Source of the DNA: an uncultured Coriobacteriia bacterium
Lineage (GTDB): Bacteria > Actinomycetota > Coriobacteriia > Coriobacteriales > QAMH01
Assembly (NCBI GenBank): GCA_948466335.1
Contig: CAOKAE010000013.1
Location: 1-46,569, forward strand
Direction: 5' to 3'
Length of the DNA: 46,569 nucleotides
The notes under the pieces were generated by a model. It saw only the letters and a program-made list of their open reading frames with translations, was not told where the DNA came from and made no database searches. Both the position numbers and the translations under genes were made by a program. This document shows positions 35,201-42,984 of the stretch, one piece after another. Every line of letters starts with the position of its first letter. Positions within the stretch are counted from its first letter, which is position 1.

Positions 35201-35878
35201 GTGAATCGCGGGATTGCTGGTGAATTGAACCGTGCGGGGCTCGAGTTGCATCGCGACGAGGATGGCCTCGTGCTTGCGGGCGATGGCATGGAGCTGTGCG
35301 CGAGCTTCGACGACATGAAGCGGCGCCTGCGCCCCGATGCGCTCTCGGGCGAGCTGCTCGTGAAGGCCGCGCGTGTCAAGGGTGTTGCGGCTCCGACGCT
35401 CGTGGACGCGACGGCCGGCCTGGGACAGGACTCGCTCCTGCTCGCGGCTGCCGGTTTCGCGGTCACGCTCTTCGAGTGCAATCCGGTCATCGCCGCGATG
35501 CTTGCCGATGCGGTCGAGCGGGCGTGCGAAGACCCCCTGCTTGCCGAGGCGGCAAGTCGCATGCGGGTCGTCGAGGGCGACAGCGTGGCGGGCCTGCGCG
35601 GCCTCAGCGCGCCTCCCGACGTCGTCTACCTCGACCCGATGTTTCCCGGGCGCACGAAGAGCGCGGCGGTGAAGAAGAAGTTCCAGCTTCTGCACAGGCT
35701 CGAGGCGCCGTGCGATGACGAGAGGACCTTGCTCGACGCGGCAATAGCGGCGCGACCACGCAAGGTCGTCGTCAAGCGTCCGCTCAAGGGCGCGTGCATG
35801 GGCGGCGTCAAGCCCGACTACGAGCTGCGCGGCAAGGCGGTACGCTACGACTGCTTCGTCATCGCACGTGATTCTTGA
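35201..35878 (+). CDS. rsmJ: 16S rRNA (guanine-N2)-methyltransferase, RsmJ-like
   Basis: 225 residues. The SAM-binding motif is VDATAGLGQDSLLLAAAG (about 67-84). The RsmJ/YhiQ signature YLDPMFPGRTKSAAVKKK (about 146-163) carries the DP-x-(F/P) catalytic loop. E. coli RsmJ makes m2G1516 in helix 45 of 16S rRNA. The start is GTG with GGGGAAGGAAG upstream. It is divergent from amt and followed by a HIT protein gene. Confidence 0.85.
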   Translation: MNRGIAGELNRAGLELHRDEDGLVLAGDGMELCASFDDMKRRLRPDALSGELLVKAARVKGVAAPTLVDATAGLGQDSLLLAAAGFAVTLFECNPVIAAMLADAVERACEDPLLAEAASRMRVVEGDSVAGLRGLSAPPDVVYLDPMFPGRTKSAAVKKKFQLLHRLEAPCDDERTLLDAAIAARPRKVVVKRPLKGACMGGVKPDYELRGKAVRYDCFVIARDS

Positions 35879-35941
35879 CGCGAGCGGTCCACAGCGCGAA
35901 TATGATTGCCACGTTTTCCACGAATTCACTAAGGAGTGATC

Positions 35942-36301
35942 ATGAGTAGTGACTGCATTTTCTGCAAGCTCGTTGCAGGGGAGATTCCGTCCACGAAGGT
36001 GTACGAAGACGATTTCGTGTACGCGTTCGACGATATCGAGCCCGAGGCTCCCGTCCACGTGCTCGTCGTTCCCAAGACGCACTACCATGAGCTTAACGAC
36101 GAGGTGCCCGCAGAGGCTCTCGGTCACATCATGGCGGCGGTCCCCAAGGTCGCCAAGATCAAGGGCGTCGACGAATCGGGCTTCCGTTGCATCATCAACG
36201 TCGGTCCGGATTCCGCCCAGACCGTGCCGCACATGCACGTGCATGTCGTCGGCGGCGCCAAGATGGGCCGCGCCACCTTCGAGGGTTCCTGGCGCGAATA
36301 A
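35942..36301 (+). CDS. HIT family protein, HinT type
   Basis: 119 residues. It starts SDCIFCKLVAGEIPS and ends with the histidine triad PHMHVHVVGG. Members hydrolyse adenosine phosphoramidates and related AMP conjugates. AAGGAG lies before ATG 35942. It is monocistronic or cotranscribed with rsmJ (63 bp gap) and followed by a hairpin. Confidence 0.92.
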   Translation: MSSDCIFCKLVAGEIPSTKVYEDDFVYAFDDIEPEAPVHVLVVPKTHYHELNDEVPAEALGHIMAAVPKVAKIKGVDESGFRCIINVGPDSAQTVPHMHVHVVGGAKMGRATFEGSWRE

Positions 36302-36321
36302 ACACGTAAGCGCATGGTCGT

Positions 36322-36347
36322 CTACACCGTCTGCCGGAACGGTGTAG
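36322..36347 (+). terminator. Hairpin after the HIT gene
   Basis: A perfect 9-bp stem CTACACCGT / ACGGTGTAG with an 8-nt loop but no T-run; a probable 3'-end structure. Confidence 0.55.
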
Positions 36348-36508
36348 GCCGATAGAACTTCTTGCGCTATCATGCGCGAAACATGTTGCCGAGTGGTGGT
36401 GATACCCGCTTCGGGATTGCACGCGCAAACGCGAGGCTACATGTGGCATAGGGGTGCTCGGCGCCCTCACATACAGAGCTTGTATTCGAAGAGAAACGGG
36501 ACTCGCTT

Positions 36509-36775
36509 ATGACCTACAAGGAAAAGCTTCAACAGGCGAATAGGGAAGCGCTTGCCGCCGTCATCGGCCTGGGCGCGACCATCATCGTATGGGCGCTGCT
36601 CGGTTTCGGCGTGGCGCAAACGGGCATCGTGGTCTTCTCCACGCCGCTTTGGGTGATTACGGGTTGCTTCGGCACCTTCGTGTTCGCCGTCGTGATCGCC
36701 GTCGTGATGGCAAAGTTCGTCATGCACGACGTCGGACTCGAGGATGACGAGGAGGGAGCCGACAATGGAAGGTAA
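36509..36775 (+). CDS. Small two-helix membrane protein, YhdT-like
   Basis: 88 residues with two membrane helices (about 15-36 and 45-68) and an acidic tail. It is of the DUF997/YhdT type that precedes panF in many bacteria. It overlaps the following symporter by 11 bp, so the two are translationally coupled and probably act together. The ribosome site is weak (CGGGA). Confidence 0.8.
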   Translation: MTYKEKLQQANREALAAVIGLGATIIVWALLGFGVAQTGIVVFSTPLWVITGCFGTFVFAVVIAVVMAKFVMHDVGLEDDEEGADNGR

Positions 36776-38267
36776 TCCGCTCACGCTCATCCCCGTCCTC
36801 GTCTTTCTGCTCGTGACCTTTGCCGTCGTCATGGGCATCAATCGCCGTGCGGCTCTGCGTGGCGGCAACTTCGTCTCCGAGTACTTCATCGGCAACCGCA
36901 GCCTCGGCGGCTTCGTGCTCGCCATGACCACGATCGCGACCTACGGCTCGGTGAGCTCGTTTGTCGGCGGTCCCGGTCAGGCTTGGCAAATCGGCTGGGG
37001 CTGGGTGTACATGTCGGCCGTGCAGGTCACCGCGCTGTTCCTGCTCTTCGGCATTCTGGGTAAGAAGCTCGCGCTCATCAGCCGCAAGATCGGTGCCGTT
37101 ACCATCATCGACGTGCTGCGTGCCCGCTACAAGTCCGATGCGATCGCGAACGTCTCGGCGGTCATCATCCTGCTCTTTTTTGCCGCGATGATGGTGGCCC
37201 AGTTCGTCGGCGGCGCCAAGCTCTTCGAGTCCGTCACGGGCTATAGCTACGTGATCGGCTTGCTCATCTTCGGCATTGTCGTCATCTCGTACACGACCGT
37301 GGGCGGTTTTCGCGGCGTGGCGGTGACCGATGCCATTTGCGGCGTCATGATGATCGTCGGCATCGTCATCCTGGCAGCGGGCATACTCATTGCCGGCGGT
37401 GGCTACGAGAACATCATGCAGACCATCATGGCCGAAAACCCCGCCATGATGGATCCGCTTTCCGACGGAAACATGCCCATCGGCCTGTACGTGACCCAGT
37501 GGCTGCTCGTCGGCGTGCTCACCTTCTGCCTGCCCCAGTCGGTGGTGCGCTGCCTCGGCTTCAAGGACGAGAAGGCACTCAAGAACGCCATGGTCGTCGG
37601 CACGGTCATCATTGGGCTCATGATGATTTGCGTGACCGCCCTTGGCGTGTTGGCCAAGGGCGTGCTACCCGGCACGCTCGCGGAATACGGCGGCTCGGTC
37701 GACAACATCATCCCGCTCGCCATCATGGAGTCGCTGCCCGCTTGGCTCGCCGGCATCGCCATCGTCGGCCCCATCGCCGCGTCCATCTCGACGGTTTCCT
37801 CGTTGCTCATCAGTGCTTCCTCGTCCATCATCAAGGACATGTACATGCACCATTGCGATAAGCGGGGACATGAGGTCGCGGATACGAGGATATCGACCCT
37901 CTCGCGCATCTTTACATATGCCGTCGGCGTGCTCGTGCTCGTCATCGCCATCGCGCCGCCCGACGTCATATGGAAGATCAACATGTTCGCCTTCGGAGGT
38001 CTCGAAACGGCGTTTTGCTGGGCCTTCGTGATGGGACTGTTCTGGAAGCGGGCCCACGCCTGGGGCGCGTTTGCGTCGATGGCCGGAGGCGTGGTCGCCT
38101 ACTGCGTCACGATGGCGCTCGGCTTCAAGGTCTTCGATTTGCACCAGATCGTGATAGGGGCAAGCGTCTCGCTCGTGCTCATGCTCGTGTTCTCGTGGCT
38201 GGGCAACAGGTACGACCGTCAACGTGGCATCATCGACCAGCCCGACGGGGTGTTCTTCGTGGCTTAG
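36765..38267 (+). CDS. panF: Sodium:solute symporter, PanF (pantothenate) type
   Basis: 500 residues with about 13 membrane helices of the SSS family. Typical parts are SEYFIGNRSLGGFVLAMTTIATYGSVSSFVGGPGQAW near the N terminus and ISTVSSLLISASSSIIKDMY, which carries sodium-site Ser residues. The pairing with a YhdT-like partner is characteristic of the pantothenate permease PanF, so import of pantothenate with sodium is likely. AGGAGGGAG lies before ATG 36765. Its stop overlaps the 3' end of the convergent methyltransferase by 4 bp. Confidence 0.83.
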   Translation: MEGNPLTLIPVLVFLLVTFAVVMGINRRAALRGGNFVSEYFIGNRSLGGFVLAMTTIATYGSVSSFVGGPGQAWQIGWGWVYMSAVQVTALFLLFGILGKKLALISRKIGAVTIIDVLRARYKSDAIANVSAVIILLFFAAMMVAQFVGGAKLFESVTGYSYVIGLLIFGIVVISYTTVGGFRGVAVTDAICGVMMIVGIVILAAGILIAGGGYENIMQTIMAENPAMMDPLSDGNMPIGLYVTQWLLVGVLTFCLPQSVVRCLGFKDEKALKNAMVVGTVIIGLMMICVTALGVLAKGVLPGTLAEYGGSVDNIIPLAIMESLPAWLAGIAIVGPIAASISTVSSLLISASSSIIKDMYMHHCDKRGHEVADTRISTLSRIFTYAVGVLVLVIAIAPPDVIWKINMFAFGGLETAFCWAFVMGLFWKRAHAWGAFASMAGGVVAYCVTMALGFKVFDLHQIVIGASVSLVLMLVFSWLGNRYDRQRGIIDQPDGVFFVA

Positions 38268-39013
38268 AAACGTTGAAGTACGAGGTAGCAGTTCAGGTCA
38301 TCGTTGGGACCGTCGGCGTTGAAGCGCTCGACGAGATGAACCCGGTCGTTCACGTGCTCGATAAGCTCGTCGATTTCAGCGTTTGAGAAGCTATGACAAT
38401 AGCGCAGCACGGCAGGCTCGTTTTGCCAGCCGAGAAGCCAGTCACTCTCATCGAGCTTCAGGCCAGGATAGCGCTCGAGTGCGAGTTGTGTTGTTTGACG
38501 TGCTTTGTGACTTAAACGCTTGTCGTGCTCGAACTGCCAGAATGAGACAAGAATATAGCCGTTGATTTGTGTTTTATTAAGCATTGTATCTAAAAATGCT
38601 TCACGAGCTTCTTTACCGGGAATGTGATGCATGAGACCAAAAGCGCAGTTCAGGTCACATGCTGGTATATCGGCGAGTGCATCTTCCAGTTCATTGCTCC
38701 ATAAAGTAGATACAATGTCTAGATTGGTGAAGCGAAATTTGCTTTGGCTATCAAGAAGCGCGGGACATGAGTCGATGGCGTATACGGTCATCTGCGCATC
38801 CGTGTGTTGTTGTAAGAAGTCTTCGAAGCGCAGATTCCCGCAGCCAAAGTCGAGTACGGATAGTTCAGCTCCTACGAGCGTGCTGTCGAGTACACCGAGG
38901 CAACGCTCCCAACCATGCCAAGGGCGTGTGCGCGTGGAAGAAAATGACGCAGCGCAGCGTGCGTAGAAGTCACTGGTAAGTGTGTTGAGTATGTTGGCAG
39001 TTTCGCGGTTCAT
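38264..39013 (-). CDS. SAM-dependent methyltransferase, Trm9/ALKBH8-like
   Basis: 249 residues. Class I motif I is VLDFGCGN (53-60). Before it, FYARCAASFSSTRTRPW (about 16-32) strongly resembles the N-terminal F-S-x-T-R-x-x-P-W signature of eukaryotic Trm9/ALKBH8. Later, GLMHHIPG (127-133) and LVSFWQFEHD (155-164) match the HH and W-x-x-E/Q regions of that family. Trm9 methylates cm5U34 of tRNA, the product of Elp3, which is encoded divergently 34 bp away. The ATG follows a -10 box by 7 bp, so the mRNA may be leaderless. G+C is visibly lower than in neighbouring genes. The methyltransferase call is firm; the specific function is inferred. Confidence 0.75.
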   Translation of the reverse strand: MNRETANILNTLTSDFYARCAASFSSTRTRPWHGWERCLGVLDSTLVGAELSVLDFGCGNLRFEDFLQQHTDAQMTVYAIDSCPALLDSQSKFRFTNLDIVSTLWSNELEDALADIPACDLNCAFGLMHHIPGKEAREAFLDTMLNKTQINGYILVSFWQFEHDKRLSHKARQTTQLALERYPGLKLDESDWLLGWQNEPAVLRYCHSFSNAEIDELIEHVNDRVHLVERFNADGPNDDLNCYLVLQRF

Positions 39014-39020
39014 CTCCTGC

Positions 39021-39039
39021 ATTGTACGTGAGATACAAT
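39021..39039. promoter_or_regulatory. Palindromic divergent -10 pair for leaderless transcripts
   Basis: ATTGTA (39021-39026), which reads TACAAT on the minus strand, and TACAAT (39034-39039) on the plus strand form an inverted repeat with a 7-bp spacer. The plus-strand box ends 8 bp before the Elp3 ATG and the minus-strand box ends 7 bp before the methyltransferase ATG. Each transcript should therefore begin at or next to its start codon. No -35 boxes are visible. Confidence 0.7.
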
Positions 39040-39047
39040 CATGCATC

Positions 39048-40856
39048 ATGTACGAAGTGCTCGCAGACATAGTCGATGCCATACGCACGAAGGGGCCGCT
39101 TGACGCCCTCGAGCTCGGCCGGATTCTCAACGCCCACAACAAGCGGGTAGGGGGTGCGCAGCGCGCGTACTCCAAGAAGCGCATGCTGCCGTACTACCTC
39201 AAGCTCAAGGAGGAGGACCCGGATGCGTGGGCGGCGCTTGACATCGACGAGGAGCTCGAACGCCAGCTCTTCACGACGTTGCGCATGAAGCCCCGGCGCA
39301 CGGCGAGCGGCGTTGCCACCATTACCGTGATCACCAAGCCGCACGCATGCTCGGGGCATTGCCTGTACTGCCCCAATGACGTGCGCATGCCCAAGAGCTA
39401 CCTGCATCGCGAGCCTGCCTGCCAGCGTGCCGAGCGCAACTACTTCGACCCGTACCTGCAAGTGGCCTCACGCCTGCGCGCGCTCACGCAGATGGGACAC
39501 GCCTGCGACAAGATCGAGCTCATCATCTTGGGCGGCTCGTGGACTGACTACCCGGAGAGCTACCAGACCTGGTTCATGGCAGAGCTCTTCCGCGCGCTCA
39601 ACGAGGCGCCCGCTTCGTCCGAGGAGCTGAGGGTGCGGCGCGATCGCTATCGGGAGGTCGGCATCGACGGGCGCGACGAAGTGCTCGAGGCGCAGACGTG
39701 CGAGGTCCAGACTGCGGTCAACGAGGGTACGATCGACTACAACGATGCCATCGTGAAGCTCTATGGAGCAAAAAGCGCATGGGGGAGGGTCGCCGCGTGG
39801 CAGGCGGCGAGCTTCGACGAGCTTTTCGCGCAACAGCGCATCAACGAGAAGGCCGTCCATCGCGTCGTCGGTCTCGTCGTCGAGACGCGCCCCGAAACGC
39901 TCGATGCGCCTACGCTTGCGCGCTTGCGCGCACTCGGTTGCACGAAGGTGCAGATTGGCGTGCAGAGCCTACGCCCCGAGGTGCTGGCACTCAACAATCG
40001 TCCCGTTGACGAGACGGCCTTGCGTCGCGCATTCGAGTTGCTGCGTGTCTTCGGCTTCAAGATTCACACGCACTTCATGGTCAACCTGTACGGCTCGAGC
40101 ATTGTCGATGACGAGGCCGATTACGTGCGGTTCGTGAACGACGCGGCGTTTCAGCCTGACGAGGTCAAGCTCTATCCTTGCGTGCTCGTGGAGGGGACGG
40201 GGCTTGTCGAAAAGCACGGGAGCGGTCAGTGGCAGCCCTACGCGGAAAACGAGCTCGTCGAGTTGCTGGCACGCGATGTGCTCGCGACCCCTGCCTTCAC
40301 CCGCGTGTCACGCATGATTCGCGACATATCGGCGGTCGACATCGTGGCGGGGAGCAAGAAGACGAACCTGCGGCAGATGGTCGAGGCGTCGGACGTCCTG
40401 CGCGACGCCGCGGTGCGCGAGATTCGCTTTCGCGAGATTGCGGGAGATGAGGTCGAGCTGGACGAGCTTGCCCTCGAGGAGGTCGCCTACGAGACGACGA
40501 ACACGAGCGAGCGTTTCCTGCAATGGGTGACGCCACGGGGAAAGATTGCCGGTTTCCTGCGTTTGTCGTTGCCCCATGCGGAATACGTTTCCGCCCGTGC
40601 GGGCGAGCTTCCCGACGAGCTTGGCTGCGCGATGATTCGCGAGGTGCACGTGTACGGGCAGGTCGCGAACCTGCACCGTGCCGACGGCAGCGCCCAGCAC
40701 CTGGGACTCGGGCGTCAGCTCGTCGAGCGCGCCTGTGTCATCGCTCACGATGCGGGCTTCGGGCGCATCAACGTCATCAGCTCCGTGGGGACGCGGGACT
40801 ATTACCGCAGGCTCGGCTTTGGGGATGGGGATCTGTACCAGACGAGAGAGCTCTAG
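39048..40856 (+). CDS. Elp3-type tRNA uridine-34 carboxymethyl enzyme (radical SAM / acetyltransferase)
   Basis: 602 residues. The radical SAM part (about 90-400) has the cluster cysteines CSGHCLYC (101, 105, 108) followed by PND, with the Elp3-specific CxxC-PND/PGG context. The C-terminal GNAT-fold part (about 455-602) has the acetyl-CoA loop LGLGRQLVERA and DYYRRLGFG at the end. Elp3 uses SAM and acetyl-CoA to place a carboxymethyl group on uridine 34 of tRNA. Elp3 is uncommon in bacteria. ATG 39048 was chosen because of TACAAT 8 bp upstream (leaderless); the frame is open from 38982. The stop interlocks with that of murB in CTAG. Confidence 0.9.
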   Translation: MYEVLADIVDAIRTKGPLDALELGRILNAHNKRVGGAQRAYSKKRMLPYYLKLKEEDPDAWAALDIDEELERQLFTTLRMKPRRTASGVATITVITKPHACSGHCLYCPNDVRMPKSYLHREPACQRAERNYFDPYLQVASRLRALTQMGHACDKIELIILGGSWTDYPESYQTWFMAELFRALNEAPASSEELRVRRDRYREVGIDGRDEVLEAQTCEVQTAVNEGTIDYNDAIVKLYGAKSAWGRVAAWQAASFDELFAQQRINEKAVHRVVGLVVETRPETLDAPTLARLRALGCTKVQIGVQSLRPEVLALNNRPVDETALRRAFELLRVFGFKIHTHFMVNLYGSSIVDDEADYVRFVNDAAFQPDEVKLYPCVLVEGTGLVEKHGSGQWQPYAENELVELLARDVLATPAFTRVSRMIRDISAVDIVAGSKKTNLRQMVEASDVLRDAAVREIRFREIAGDEVELDELALEEVAYETTNTSERFLQWVTPRGKIAGFLRLSLPHAEYVSARAGELPDELGCAMIREVHVYGQVANLHRADGSAQHLGLGRQLVERACVIAHDAGFGRINVISSVGTRDYYRRLGFGDGDLYQTREL

Positions 40857-41770
40857 TCGTCGAAGCCCCACATGCGCACTTCGGGCTCGAGCATGACGCC
40901 CGAATCGGCGAAGACGGCGTTTTGCACGTCCTCGATGACCTGGCGCACGTCGCGGGCGCGTGCCGTGCCCATGTTGACGACGAAGCCGCAATGCTTGGTG
41001 GAGACCTGGGCGCCCCCGCAGGTGTGCCCGCGCATGCCGGCGTCATCGATGAGCTTGCCGGCGTAGTGGCCCAGGGGCCGCTTGAAGGTCGAGCCGGCGC
41101 TGCCGAGCTCGAGGGGTTGCTTCGCATTGCGTCGTTCGGCAAGGTCGTCCATGCGTGCACGAATCTGGGACGTATCCCAGGGAACGAGTTGGAGCGTCGC
41201 CTCGAGGATGATGTAGCCCTCGTCGCTCATCATGGAGTGGCGGTAGCGCCAGTCGGCCTCGCTCGCGGGTACGGTGACGACTTCGCCATCGGGGGTCAGG
41301 CAGCTCACCTCGGCGCAGACGTGCGCGAACTCGCCATCGTAGGCGCCGGCGTTCATGATGGCCGCGCCGCCAATGGTGCCGGGGATGCCGCTGGCGAATT
41401 CGTAGCCCGAAAGTCCTGCGGCGCAGGCTGCCTCGGCAACCTGCTCGTTGGTCGCTCCGGCCTTGGCGATGAGCCTGGTTCCCTCGATGCGGATGTCGGC
41501 GAAGTGCTCGCCCAGGCAGATGCACACGCCATCCAGGCCCTCGTCGGCGATGAGCAGGTCGCTGCCGCAGCCGATGACGTACCAAGGGGCATTGGCCGCG
41601 CGGCACGCCTCGAGCACCGCGACGAGCTCGTCGAGCGAAGCCACGGACACGAAGAAGTCGACCGGGCCACCCACCTTGAAGGTCGTGTGGGCGCTCATGG
41701 GTTCGTTGACGTGCAGACGCTCCTTGGCGATTGCGTCGCTGAGCAGCTGGGCCAATGCGTTTGTGTTCAT
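40853..41770 (-). CDS. murB: UDP-N-acetylenolpyruvoylglucosamine reductase
   Basis: 305 residues. FAD-binding features are HTTFKVGGPVDFF, VIGCGSDLLI and SGIPGTIGGAAIMNAGAYDGE. The catalytic part has WRYRHS, the proton-donor Ser in GSAGSTFKRP and the C-terminal Glu in LEPEVRMWG. It reduces the enolpyruvyl group to lactyl, giving UDP-MurNAc for peptidoglycan synthesis, with NADPH. The start at 41770 has AAGGAA upstream. The last base pairs of this gene and of Elp3 share CTAG (40853-40856), so the two stop codons interlock. Confidence 0.93.
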   Translation of the reverse strand: MNTNALAQLLSDAIAKERLHVNEPMSAHTTFKVGGPVDFFVSVASLDELVAVLEACRAANAPWYVIGCGSDLLIADEGLDGVCICLGEHFADIRIEGTRLIAKAGATNEQVAEAACAAGLSGYEFASGIPGTIGGAAIMNAGAYDGEFAHVCAEVSCLTPDGEVVTVPASEADWRYRHSMMSDEGYIILEATLQLVPWDTSQIRARMDDLAERRNAKQPLELGSAGSTFKRPLGHYAGKLIDDAGMRGHTCGGAQVSTKHCGFVVNMGTARARDVRQVIEDVQNAVFADSGVMLEPEVRMWGFDD

Positions 41771-41836
41771 GGAACGTTCCTTGCCATAGTCGAATTGCAT
41801 GTACGCATGATACCCGACAATGTCACGGGCATGAGC

Positions 41837-41842
41837 TACAAT
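41837..41842 (+). promoter_or_regulatory. -10 box upstream of the DUF4868-like gene
   Basis: TACAAT lies 38 bp before the start, in the gap between divergent genes; no certain -35. Confidence 0.4.
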
Positions 41843-41880
41843 ACCCGCCCACAACGACAATTGAAGCGAAGGGGTTTTCG

Positions 41881-42984
41881 ATGATCGCAGAGTACAAGAA
41901 CGACAAGGTCGCGCTTCTGAGCGCGCTCGAGCAGGCCGATGCCAACTTGCATGGCAACGTCGCCACCTATGCCGTCGTCGAGACCGAAGACCCCACCATG
42001 CCGTTCGAGATCTGCCTCGTGCACGAGCGCGGGGAGGAGAGCGATGCGGCGCGTCTGCTCAACGAGCGCCTTTTCGACCATGCGTTCCTCGACTTCGGCT
42101 ACAAGGAGGTGCGCAGCGAGGATAACCTCGAGGGCGTCATCTACGCGCCCGTCGAAGAGCTCTTCGGCGAGAGGACCTGCATTGGCGTGGCGCCGCGTTC
42201 GATGTTCGATGACGATTTGTCGCGTGTGCGCATGGCACGTGGCGCCGACGAGGACGAGGTCGAGGAGACTGATGACACGATGCGCTTCCTTCACTTCCTC
42301 AAGGCTGTCGATGGTCGCGTGATAGACGGCGCTCCCGCTCGCACGTTGGCGGCCGAGGATGTCACGCAGGTGTGCGGCCTGCTCTTCAAGTACGTGACCG
42401 GCGCCGGTAATGACACGCAATGCGTCGTCGCCTTCCAGCGCACGCAGCGCATGTGGATCCAGCAGAAGTCGAGCTACCTGCTCTTCGATGGCGCACAGGC
42501 CAAGCCGGAAGCCTTCTCGAGCCGTTCCATCCGCGTGGGCACGACCTTCGACTTCGTGCTTTTCGGCGACAACGTGTTCTTCCGCAACTTGCGCGCGCTC
42601 GAGATACTGTTCAAGTTCAATCGCCTCGTGAGCCAGCGCGCCAAGGACTACGCCGACACGTTCGATCCCATCGTCGCCGACTTCGAGAAGCTTGACGAGC
42701 GCATCGAGGCGAGCAGGGGCGTGGCGAACAAGCTGCTCAAGATGCAGCGCGAGGGTTCGCCCGTGGCCGAGCTCTCTCCCGAGGAGCTCGAGATGCGCGC
42801 CAACCGCATCGCGTACTACAGCCGCAAGCTCAAGTTCAACGAGGACGGCAAGATCATGCTCACCACCAATCGCGAGGTGAACGACTTTCTGCGCATGCTC
42901 AACGACGACTTTCTCGTCTCGCCGCTCACGCAGGAGGAGTACGAGGCTCGATCGAAGAAGCCGCTCAAACGCGACGAAGACTAG
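41881..42984 (+). CDS. DUF4868-like (KwaB-like) protein
   Basis: 367 residues, soluble, acidic. The second half (about 195-340) has the pattern I associate with DUF4868: basic residues and IQQKSSYLLFDG, an FDFVLFGDNVFFRNLRALEILFKF core, then a long helical stretch with RANRIAYYSRKL and a final DFLRMLNDDF. DUF4868 occurs in KwaB of the two-gene Kiwa antiphage system, but no KwaA membrane partner adjoins; the neighbours are murB and ilvE, so this may be an orphan with another role. GAAGGGG precedes the ATG. The gene interlocks with ilvE by CTAG (42981-42984). The family assignment is moderate; function unknown. Confidence 0.55.
   Translation: MIAEYKNDKVALLSALEQADANLHGNVATYAVVETEDPTMPFEICLVHERGEESDAARLLNERLFDHAFLDFGYKEVRSEDNLEGVIYAPVEELFGERTCIGVAPRSMFDDDLSRVRMARGADEDEVEETDDTMRFLHFLKAVDGRVIDGAPARTLAAEDVTQVCGLLFKYVTGAGNDTQCVVAFQRTQRMWIQQKSSYLLFDGAQAKPEAFSSRSIRVGTTFDFVLFGDNVFFRNLRALEILFKFNRLVSQRAKDYADTFDPIVADFEKLDERIEASRGVANKLLKMQREGSPVAELSPEELEMRANRIAYYSRKLKFNEDGKIMLTTNREVNDFLRMLNDDFLVSPLTQEEYEARSKKPLKRDED

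Noticed and set aside
41881-42984. Defence island containing a Kiwa system
   Set aside because: The adjoining genes are murB, ilvE and Elp3; no KwaA, nuclease, integrase or other defence gene is near, so only an orphan KwaB-like protein can be claimed.
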